Source of the DNA: Poriferisodalis sp965221195
Lineage (GTDB): Bacteria > Actinomycetota > Acidimicrobiia > Acidimicrobiales > Poriferisodalaceae
Direction of reading: 5' to 3'
Assembly: GCA_965221195.1 (NCBI GenBank)
Contig: OZ244864.1
Location: 124,001-188,000, forward strand
DNA: 64,000 nucleotides
Below, in pieces: positions 58,519-64,000 of this stretch. The first letter of the stretch is position 1; the number at the start of each line of letters is the position of its first letter. A model generated the notes under the pieces. That model did no database searches. It saw only the letters and a program-made list of their open reading frames with translations, and had not been told where the DNA came from. The translations under genes and the position numbers were made by a program.

Positions 58519-59040
58519 TTATTTCTCTGGTCGGTGCGTAACACCGAGTACATCCAAGAACTGCCGCAGGCGCATCCACCTGATCTGCAACCTGTCGCAT
58601 GCAGTTGCAATAGACAAGTTGGCGCGATCGATCACGTCTTCAGTAACGACGCAGACTGTTGTTCCATCCTGTTGGAGCTGCCATGCAAGGCCCACAACGT
58701 AGGGATCTGCGTCTTCCTCCTGCTTGGAACTGTCTGGCAGATCGGGCACTTCAGCCAAGACTTGACGCATGCGGTTGAGATCGACATCTATGGGCAGAAT
58801 TTGCGCTTGGCGGGCATTGGCAGCCCAAACGCCCGGTGCGTCGGGATGCTTCGCATCGGCCACCTCTCGATAGACCTGACGAGGTGATGCCAGTTCCCCA
58901 GCGGAAGCCATGTCGCGCATACGCATCAGAAGAGCCCACTGATTAGAGACACTCACGGCTTGCTTGATCTCGATAAGCGAAGAAGCATCGACAACCCAGA
59001 CATCGGGTTGACCGGGCCTGTGCGCGGCCTGCTCACCCAC
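58519..59040 (-). CDS. DUF4411 PIN-like nuclease, putative toxin
   Basis: About 173 residues from the GTG at 59040, which overlaps the stop of the upstream gene by 8 bp (an ATG at 59073 would add 11 residues). VWVVDASSLIEIKQAVSV supplies the first PIN Asp, and RQVYREVADAKHPDAPGVWA the central acidic helix. EEDADPYVVGLAWQLQ has the paired Asp, and TVCVVTEDVIDR the last. This is the DUF4411 pattern; such genes are normally partnered by an XRE-ImmA/IrrE protease, as here, and are predicted toxin-antitoxin or stress-response RNases. The acidic residues are intact. Confidence 0.8.
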   Translation of the reverse strand: MGEQAAHRPGQPDVWVVDASSLIEIKQAVSVSNQWALLMRMRDMASAGELASPRQVYREVADAKHPDAPGVWAANARQAQILPIDVDLNRMRQVLAEVPDLPDSSKQEEDADPYVVGLAWQLQQDGTTVCVVTEDVIDRANLSIATACDRLQIRWMRLRQFLDVLGVTHRPEK

Positions 59041-60190
59041 CGGAAGTGATCGCCGCCAGTTCTTCCACCTCATTGGGCGACAGGTTCAGGTAATCGGTGA
59101 CATCCCGAAGATTGAACCGACCGACCTCAAGTGCCTCCAAAATCGTGCAAATAGTCGCTTGTCCTAATTCGCGCCTGCGCCTGTCGATACGTGTCTCGCC
59201 GCCCCCACCGCCGCTCTCGTTCCAGTCACGGCGCTTCGGCCACGCTGCGAACTTGCTGTACAGATCCCCAGAACCGAGACCGATGTCGGTGAGCCTGATC
59301 GCCATGGCGCGTCCGCTGACGCGAAACCGGTTGGCTAAACGCCTGACGGCAGTCAGCTCCGAAGCAGGACACCCCGCAGTGACCCCATAACTCGCTGCAA
59401 CTTCGGTGAGAGCCTGCTTCGGTATGAGGAAAGAAGCTGCGAATCTCTCGCACCAGCGCTCGACCGACACGTCACCTTTGACCGGGTCTACGAAGTCTCT
59501 GCAAGCAGCGACGGTCCTGCTGAGCAGGTGACCGTATTCATGCATCAGGGAGTAGCTGCGGACCGTCGGGTGATACGCGGAGTTCACCACGATGAGAGGC
59601 GCGTAGTCATCCCAGAGACTGAAACCGCGCACTCCTCCACGCCCTAACGACGATTGCTGAACAAAAATGCCTCTCCGTTCGAGCGCGGCGCACCACGCTC
59701 GGAATGCCCGGCCGTCAGTCGTCCACCCCAACTGTTCTTCGATGCCCGTTTCTGAGACAAGGCGGGCATCTTCGCCCGCTGCTGATGCGTCATATCCCGG
59801 CTGATAAGCCGACAGATCTATAGGAGGGCTACCGCGGTCGCGGATGTACCAAGAGAGCACCGACTGATGGCGTTGAGCTCGACGGACAGCACCAAGATCC
59901 TTGCTGCCCAACGATTGCCCACCCAGACCAGGTGCAGACCGGAGACTGGGCGCAACAGATTCGGTTTCGGGTGCAGACGGCAACAAAAACACAGCCGAAG
60001 GTCGGCGCAGAGTCTTGGCAAGCTTGGAAAATTGGCCTCTCGTCGGAGCCTCCGACTCAACTTCCCAACTCTCAAGCTTGCAAGGGGGAACACCGATCAC
60101 ATCAGCGAGAGCGGCAACGCTCAAGCCCGCTTCACAGCGCGCCCAACGAAGCACGGAACCCGTGATGGGAACAGAACGAGTCACCAACAT
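59033..60190 (-). CDS. XRE helix-turn-helix / ImmA-IrrE metalloprotease, partner of the DUF4411 nuclease
   Basis: A 385-residue protein. N-terminal Cro/CI-type HTH: SVLRWARCEAGLSVAALADV with CKLESWEVESEAPTRGQFSKL (about 10-60). The central ImmA/IrrE zinc protease domain has the HExxH motif in YSLMHEYGHLLSRTV (His-Glu-Tyr-Gly-His) and a downstream Glu in CERFAASFLIPKQAL. The C-terminal Arg-rich tail ends in NLSPNEVEELAAITSGG. Such proteins repress their operon and cleave a partner or repressor on signal (family knowledge). The gene lies 174 bp from the ilvC stop, inside the segment flanked by the duplicated ilvC end. Confidence 0.87.
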   Translation of the reverse strand: MLVTRSVPITGSVLRWARCEAGLSVAALADVIGVPPCKLESWEVESEAPTRGQFSKLAKTLRRPSAVFLLPSAPETESVAPSLRSAPGLGGQSLGSKDLGAVRRAQRHQSVLSWYIRDRGSPPIDLSAYQPGYDASAAGEDARLVSETGIEEQLGWTTDGRAFRAWCAALERRGIFVQQSSLGRGGVRGFSLWDDYAPLIVVNSAYHPTVRSYSLMHEYGHLLSRTVAACRDFVDPVKGDVSVERWCERFAASFLIPKQALTEVAASYGVTAGCPASELTAVRRLANRFRVSGRAMAIRLTDIGLGSGDLYSKFAAWPKRRDWNESGGGGGETRIDRRRRELGQATICTILEALEVGRFNLRDVTDYLNLSPNEVEELAAITSGG

Positions 60191-60364
60191 TCACTCACTT
60201 CTTCTCAGAACGGTCCAGATACAGCAGTGTGCATCATGCGTTTCGCTTGCGCCAGAACGACGGCAGCCAGCCAAGCCAGCAAGGCTGTTGCGCCGATGAA
60301 CTGATCGTCGACACGCAAATTGTGGCAGGGCAGACGGCACTTGTCCTTGGGCCTGGCACTGCGC

Positions 60365-60394
60365 TCAGGAGACGGCACCGCCTGAGGCTGCGGT
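60365..60394 (-). repeat. ilvC 3-prime end acting as right direct repeat of the cassette
   Basis: The last 30 bp of ilvC, including its stop codon, are repeated in the same orientation at 58358-58387 with three silent differences. The 1977 bp between the copies hold only the DUF4411 and XRE-ImmA genes. No integrase is present in the interval. Confidence 0.85.
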
Positions 60395-61402
60395 CACGTC
60401 TTGGCGGCCTGCGGTGATCCACGGCATCATCGCCCGCAGCTGCGCGCCGACCTGCTCGATGGGGTGCCGTCGGCCTTCTTCAACCAAGCGGCGATAGTTC
60501 GGCAGTCCGTTGCGGTTCTCGTCGATCCATTCACGGGCGAAGGTGCCATCTTGTATCTCAGACAGGATGCGCTTCATCTCTGCACGGGTCTCGTCGGTGA
60601 TGATGCGCGACCCCCGGGTCATGTCCCCGTACTCGGCGGTGGTTGAGATTGAGTAGCGCATGCCCGAGATTCCTGCCTCGTAGATGAAATCGACTATGAG
60701 CTTCACCTCGTGCAGCGTCTCGAAATACGCCGATTCGGGCTGATAACCGGCCTCTACCAAGGTCTCGTACCCCGCCCGGATGAGCTCGGTCAAGCCGCCG
60801 CAGAGCACGACCTGCTCGCCGAAAAGATCAGTCTCGGTCTCTTCGGCGAAAGTAGTCGTAAGCACTCCCCCGCGTGTGCCGCCAATGCCCTTCGCGTAGG
60901 CCAACGCGTCCGCTAGCGCGTGCCCAGTGGCGTCGCGGTACACAGCGACAAGTGCCGGGACGCCGCCGCCTTCCACGTAGGTACGCCGCACGTTGTGCCC
61001 AGGTCCTTTCGGAGCAATCATCCACACGTCAACGTCGTCAGGCGGGCTGATCTGCCCAAAATGGATGTTGAAACCGTGAGAGAAAGCAATCGCGTTACCT
61101 GCTTGCAGGTTCGGCGCAATCGACTGGTCGTAGACGGCCGCTTGGTCGGTGTCGGGCAGTGCCATCATGATGATGTCGGCTTCTGCCGCGGCAGCCGCGA
61201 CATCGGCGACTCGCAGACCTTCGGCTTCCGCTTTCGGACGCGACGAAGAACCGTCTCGCAGCCCGATCACAACATTGATGCCGCTATCGCGCAGGTTTAA
61301 GGCGTGAGCGTGACCTTGAGACCCGTAGCCCATGACAGCCACGGTGCGACCAGCGAGCTGGCTGAGATCGGCGTCTTCTTCGTAGTAAATGGTCGCGGGC
61401 AT
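60365..61402 (-). CDS. ilvC: Ketol-acid reductoisomerase
   Basis: A 345-residue class-I enzyme started at the ATG at 61402 after AAGGAG; the longer frame to 61588 encodes a repetitive IAQKIAQKTAQ stretch with no conservation. The NADPH site is VMGYGSQGHAHALNLRDSG. APKGPGHNVRRTYVEG, the Mg-binding Asp/Glu of LFGEQVVLCGG and LHEVKLIVDFIYEAGISGM, and MRYSISTTAEYGD follow. It converts acetolactate or acetohydroxybutyrate to dihydroxy acids for valine, leucine and isoleucine. Its C-terminal TAASGGAVS is duplicated at 58358-58387. Upstream, 61403-61450 has a 13-bp repeat (TTCTGTGCAATT). Confidence 0.95.
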   Translation of the reverse strand: MPATIYYEEDADLSQLAGRTVAVMGYGSQGHAHALNLRDSGINVVIGLRDGSSSRPKAEAEGLRVADVAAAAAEADIIMMALPDTDQAAVYDQSIAPNLQAGNAIAFSHGFNIHFGQISPPDDVDVWMIAPKGPGHNVRRTYVEGGGVPALVAVYRDATGHALADALAYAKGIGGTRGGVLTTTFAEETETDLFGEQVVLCGGLTELIRAGYETLVEAGYQPESAYFETLHEVKLIVDFIYEAGISGMRYSISTTAEYGDMTRGSRIITDETRAEMKRILSEIQDGTFAREWIDENRNGLPNYRRLVEEGRRHPIEQVGAQLRAMMPWITAGRQDVTAASGGAVS

Positions 61403-61472
61403 CGTTGCTGCTCCTTGTGCAGTCTTCTGTGCAATTTTCTGTGCAATCTGAGTTAGCGGGAGTCTGCCAGTC

Positions 61473-62084
61473 TCAGTCGTTCTTGTCGATGGTGAGCCCA
61501 GCGGCATCAAGAGCCCGCAATGCGATGCGGCCGGTGCGCTGCAGCACATGTAAGCCGAACGGTCGCAGCTGGCGCTCACACCGGTCAAGTCGGTCCGGAT
61601 GTGCGCTCACGCTCACAATGGCCTCACCGTCGGCGTGGTCGAGCACTTCCCCGCCGTACTCAGAGATCACCTCAACGACCGCCTCAAGATCAGCAGCGCC
61701 AACACGGGCCAGCATCAGCTCCCGCTCAATCGAACCGACGGGAGGCAGTTCGCTGATACTGATGACGTTGACCAGCTTGTCGAGCTGCTTTGCGATCTGG
61801 TTGACATCTGTGTTGCGGACATCAACCACGATCGTTACACGGCTGTAGGCAGGATCGGCAGTCGGGGCCACTGCCAGCGAGAAAATGTTGAAACCACGTC
61901 GGCTGAACAGCCCAGCGATACGCGCTAGCACGCCAAACTTATTCTCCACAATGGCTGCGAGAATGTGCAGGTCAGATTCCTGCGACAGGCTCACGACGGC
62001 CCTACCACCCTGCGCGCCGCTCACGACGGCCCTACCACCCTGCGCGCCGCTCACGACGGCCCTACCACCCTGCGCGCCGCTCAC
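61473..62084 (-). CDS. ilvN: Acetolactate synthase small (regulatory) subunit
   Basis: Up to 203 residues. The ACT domain begins HILAAIVENKFGVLARIAGLF and a second half follows (RELMLARVGAADLEAVVEVI), typical of the full-length two-domain IlvN that binds valine. The N-terminus has three 10-residue repeats (SGAQGGRAVV) encoded by a perfect 30-bp array. Each repeat provides an in-frame GTG (62084, 62054, 62024, 61994). The last one gives a product of normal length; the first overlaps the ilvB stop by 4 bp (GTGA). Which is used is unknown. It regulates IlvB and lies 70 bp before ilvC. Confidence 0.93.
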   Translation of the reverse strand: MSGAQGGRAVVSGAQGGRAVVSGAQGGRAVVSLSQESDLHILAAIVENKFGVLARIAGLFSRRGFNIFSLAVAPTADPAYSRVTIVVDVRNTDVNQIAKQLDKLVNVISISELPPVGSIERELMLARVGAADLEAVVEVISEYGGEVLDHADGEAIVSVSAHPDRLDRCERQLRPFGLHVLQRTGRIALRALDAAGLTIDKND

Positions 62085-62090
62085 GACGGC
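61991..62090. repeat. 30-bp tandem array spanning the ilvB-ilvN junction
   Basis: The unit starting TCACGACGGCCCTACCACCC is present at 61991-62020, 62021-62050 and 62051-62080 without differences, plus the first 10 bp of a fourth copy (62081-62090). On the minus strand every copy starts with the coupled stop/start GTGA context, but only the copy at 62081 provides the real ilvB stop. Confidence 0.95.
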
Positions 62091-63835
62091 GCTGTGCCCT
62101 TCAAGACTGCATCGGCGTCGCCTTCGGGACCGAGGATGATGTCGTCGTTAGATCCGCCGGCCGGCACCATCGGGTACACCTTCTCTTCAGTATCCACACG
62201 GAAATCGATCACCACAGGGCGGTCATTGACGGAGTTCGCCTTGTTGATCGCAGGGACGACCTCCTCAGCAGACTCAACTCGAATGCCAGTACACCCCATC
62301 GCTTCGGCCCAGCCGACGTAATCGGGATGATCGGCACTGAGATACACCTCGCTGTAGCGCTTGGCATAGAAGAGTTCCTGCCACTGGCGCACCATGCCCA
62401 GATAGGCGTTGTTCAAGATGGCGACCTTGACGGGGATGTCTTCAGCGCTTGCTGAGATCAGCTCCTGGGCCGTCATCTGGAAACAGCCGTCGCCGTCAAT
62501 GGCCCACACGTTCCTCTCGGGCTGTCCGACCTTGGCGCCGATAGCCGCCGGCACTGCGAAACCCATCGTGCCAAGGCCGCCTGAGTTAACCCAGGTGTAG
62601 GGATGATCAAACTTCCAGTACTGGCTCGCCCACATCTGGTGCTGTCCCACGCCGGCCACAACGATGGTGTCGTCTGGTGTGTGGTCACGCAGTTGCTCTA
62701 CCACGAACTGCGGCTTAAGGGGATGGCCGCTTGACGGCTGGTCGTATCGCAACGGGTGCCGCTCCTGCCAGCCCGAGATCGTCGATTTCCAAGCGGAACG
62801 GTCGGCCATAGCCGAAACGGAATCGCAGCCATCGCTCGGGCGCAGTGCCTCAATCAGTGCTTCTACTGCCAGCCGGGCATCACCGGCGATTGCCACATCG
62901 GGCACACGTACCTTGCCGTGCTCAGCTGGGTCGATATCAACATGGATGACCTTGGCGGCCGGGGCGAAATGCGCCGGGTTGCCCGTCACCCGGTCATCGA
63001 AACGCGCCCCAAGGTTGATGAGCAGATCAGACTGCTGCATCGCAGTCACAGCCGAATAATTGCCGTGCATGCCCGGCATTCCCAGACACAACCGATGCCG
63101 GTCGGGGAAGACGCCGCGGGCCATCAACGTGGTGACGACATGGATGTCGCACATCTCGGCAAGCTCAAGCAGTGCCTCGGCCGCCCGCGCCTTCAGTAGT
63201 CCGCCGCCCGCATAGATCACCGGACGCTCCGCTGCGCGGATCAGCCGTGCCGCCTCGACGATGACAGTCGAGTCAACCTCGCAGCGAGGACGGTAGCCAG
63301 GCAGGTCAACAGCGCTCGGCCAGTACCACGTCATCATCTCGTTGCTGATGTCCTTGGGTAAGTCAATCAGCACAGGGCCTGGGCGGCCTGTCGTGGCTAT
63401 ATGAAATGCCTCGGCCACGATGCGCGGAATGTCGGCCGCGTCGGTTACTAGATAGTTGTGCTTGGTTACTGCCATCGTGATGCCCGTCGTGTCGCATTCT
63501 TGGAATGCGTCTGATCCGATAGCAGTCATGGCAACTTGGCCAGTCACAACGACCATGGGGGTTGAATCCATGAACGCATCGCATAGCGGTGTCACGATGT
63601 TGGTGGCTGCCGGTCCGCTGGTGACCATCGCCACGCCGGGCTTGCCAGTGACCTGCGCGTAGCCCTGGGCCATGTGGCCTGCGCCTTGTTCATGGCGCAC
63701 CAGAACATGACGTATCGGCGAGTCAAGCACTGGGTCGTACACGGGAAGAATCGCTCCACCGGGCAAACCAAACACGACTTCGACACCGCTCATCTCGAGA
63801 CTTCGCATCAACGCTTGAGCGCCGGTTAGCTCCAT
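62081..63835 (-). CDS. ilvB: Acetolactate synthase large (catalytic) subunit
   Basis: A 584-residue thiamine-diphosphate enzyme. MELTGAQALMRSLEMSGVEV opens the Pyr domain. VRHEQGAGHMAQGYA contains the catalytic Glu, and MDSTPMVVVTGQV and GIPREVAEAF-like segments follow. The central FAD-binding domain has VIYAGGGLLKARA and LGMPGMHGNYSAV. The ThDP motif is IDGDGCFQMTAQELISA through ILNNAYLGMVRQW (GDG to NN). It forms acetolactate or acetohydroxybutyrate from pyruvate. It heads ilvB-ilvN-ilvC on the minus strand and is preceded by an attenuator with leader peptide (63863-63994). Confidence 0.96.
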   Translation of the reverse strand: MELTGAQALMRSLEMSGVEVVFGLPGGAILPVYDPVLDSPIRHVLVRHEQGAGHMAQGYAQVTGKPGVAMVTSGPAATNIVTPLCDAFMDSTPMVVVTGQVAMTAIGSDAFQECDTTGITMAVTKHNYLVTDAADIPRIVAEAFHIATTGRPGPVLIDLPKDISNEMMTWYWPSAVDLPGYRPRCEVDSTVIVEAARLIRAAERPVIYAGGGLLKARAAEALLELAEMCDIHVVTTLMARGVFPDRHRLCLGMPGMHGNYSAVTAMQQSDLLINLGARFDDRVTGNPAHFAPAAKVIHVDIDPAEHGKVRVPDVAIAGDARLAVEALIEALRPSDGCDSVSAMADRSAWKSTISGWQERHPLRYDQPSSGHPLKPQFVVEQLRDHTPDDTIVVAGVGQHQMWASQYWKFDHPYTWVNSGGLGTMGFAVPAAIGAKVGQPERNVWAIDGDGCFQMTAQELISASAEDIPVKVAILNNAYLGMVRQWQELFYAKRYSEVYLSADHPDYVGWAEAMGCTGIRVESAEEVVPAINKANSVNDRPVVIDFRVDTEEKVYPMVPAGGSNDDIILGPEGDADAVLKGTAPS

Positions 63836-63862
63836 CTGTTCTCTCCCGAAAAACCGTTTCCC

Positions 63863-63892
63863 TAAAACAAAAGAGCCTCCCGAGCGGGAGGC
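63863..63892 (-). terminator. Intrinsic terminator (attenuator) upstream of ilvB
   Basis: On the minus strand GCCTCCCG-CT-CGGGAGGC (63892 to 63875) forms an 8-bp GC-rich stem and is followed directly by TCTTTTGTTTT. It lies 28 bp before the ilvB ATG and after the leader peptide, the layout of a transcription attenuator rather than an end-of-operon terminator. Confidence 0.88.
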
Positions 63893-63894
63893 AG

Positions 63895-63920
63895 GGCGAG
63901 CGCAGGCAAACTGGCTCGCC
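63895..63920 (-). promoter_or_regulatory. Leader-region hairpin upstream of the ilvB attenuator
   Basis: GGCGAGC (63920 to 63914) pairs with GCTCGCC (63901 to 63895) around CAGTTTGCCTGC. It starts at the leader-peptide stop codon and ends 3 bp before the terminator stem. Ribosome position on the leader would decide whether it forms. The exact antiterminator pairing is not obvious by eye. Confidence 0.6.
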
Positions 63921-63982
63921 TATCTGAGTACCCCTACGGCAATGCCGAAAAGACTCGCAACTCGGCGTGCTGGCGTGCTCAC
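63920..63982 (-). CDS. ilv leader peptide
   Basis: A 20-codon frame, GTG to TAG, encoding VSTPARRVASLFGIAVGVLR. Six of the last thirteen residues are branched-chain (Val8, Leu11, Ile14, Val16, Val18, Leu19). It ends just before a hairpin and an intrinsic terminator ahead of ilvB. This is the arrangement of ribosome-mediated attenuation known for ilvBNC in Corynebacterium and other actinobacteria: stalling at Val/Leu/Ile codons when charged tRNA is scarce prevents termination. The GTG lies 6 bp after a CACAAT -10-like element, so the transcript may be leaderless. Confidence 0.75.
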   Translation of the reverse strand: MSTPARRVASLFGIAVGVLR

Positions 63983-63988
63983 CCCTTC

Positions 63989-63994
63989 ATTGTG
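63989..63994 (-). promoter_or_regulatory. Putative -10 element of the ilvBNC promoter
   Basis: CACAAT on the minus strand lies 6 bp before the leader-peptide GTG, the spacing expected if transcription starts at the G of GTG. The -35 region would be outside the window, so the promoter cannot be confirmed. Confidence 0.4.
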
Positions 63995-64000
63995 GCGGAT

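Overview
The window is high-GC, densely coded bacterial chromosome that looks actinobacterial, most likely Acidimicrobiia-like (an inference, since no rRNA is present). Pointers are an overlapping pair of WYL regulators resembling PafB/PafC, a protein of the mycothiol-dependent isomerase/DinB-like superfamily, frequent GTG starts, the actinobacterial-type SerC, and lipoproteins with long Asp/Glu-rich linkers. Two tRNA genes are present, Glu(CUC) and Gln(CUG).

Layout. 1-2190: tip of an AlaX-like gene, then pafC/pafB. 2291-7875: a molybdenum hydroxylase (large subunit plus a fused FAD/2Fe-2S subunit) and an acyl-CoA ligase. 8019-9775: tRNA-Glu and a DUF3179 lipoprotein. 9946-20556: a branched-chain-amino-acid-type ABC transporter locus with one ATPase pair (livG, livF), two permease pairs (livH/livM twice) and a 2044-bp tandem duplication carrying two nearly identical binding proteins. 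20774-29237: tRNA-Gln, gltX, two conserved hypotheticals, cimA, leuB, greA, leuC, leuD. 29522-38019: a complete peptide/nickel-type ABC transporter, an amidohydrolase and a CobW GTPase. 38191-41570: serA (short form), a class-I aminotransferase and serC. 41635-57093: a defence island. 57118-58327: an RDD membrane protein and AlgH/YqgE. 58358-60394: a DUF4411 PIN toxin / XRE-ImmA protease cassette flanked by a duplicated ilvC 3-prime end. 60365-63994: ilvC, ilvN, ilvB and an ilv attenuator with a leader peptide rich in Val, Leu and Ile.

The defence island is built on a type I restriction-modification system. hsdM and hsdS lie at one end and hsdR at the other, all on the minus strand. About 8 to 9 kb of cargo separates hsdS from hsdR: IetA/IetS (AAA ATPase plus subtilase), a small membrane protein, a three-gene operon encoding an unknown protein, a MerR-like/DUF433 fusion and a DUF5615 PIN-like nuclease, a nonsense-interrupted XRE gene, and an OLD-type ATPase/Toprim protein that overlaps hsdR. 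The most striking element is the specificity subunit. Its N-terminus is a complete MntA-type nucleotidyltransferase (GSX10DXD), and the gene directly upstream encodes a HepT/HI0074-type HEPN protein with an intact RX4HXY motif. This suggests a HEPN-MNT toxin-antitoxin module physically wired into the DNA-recognition subunit of the restriction system.

A second theme is that gene edges throughout the window carry short perfect or near-perfect tandem repeats (9 to 36 bp, two to eight copies). They lie over stop codons, over start codons (ilvN has four in-register GTG starts, and a second gene has several ATG starts), over ribosome-binding sites and just past gene ends. Metabolically the window clusters branched-chain amino acid synthesis (cimA, leuBCD, ilvBNC), serine synthesis and uptake systems. 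Accessory modules lie between these housekeeping blocks.
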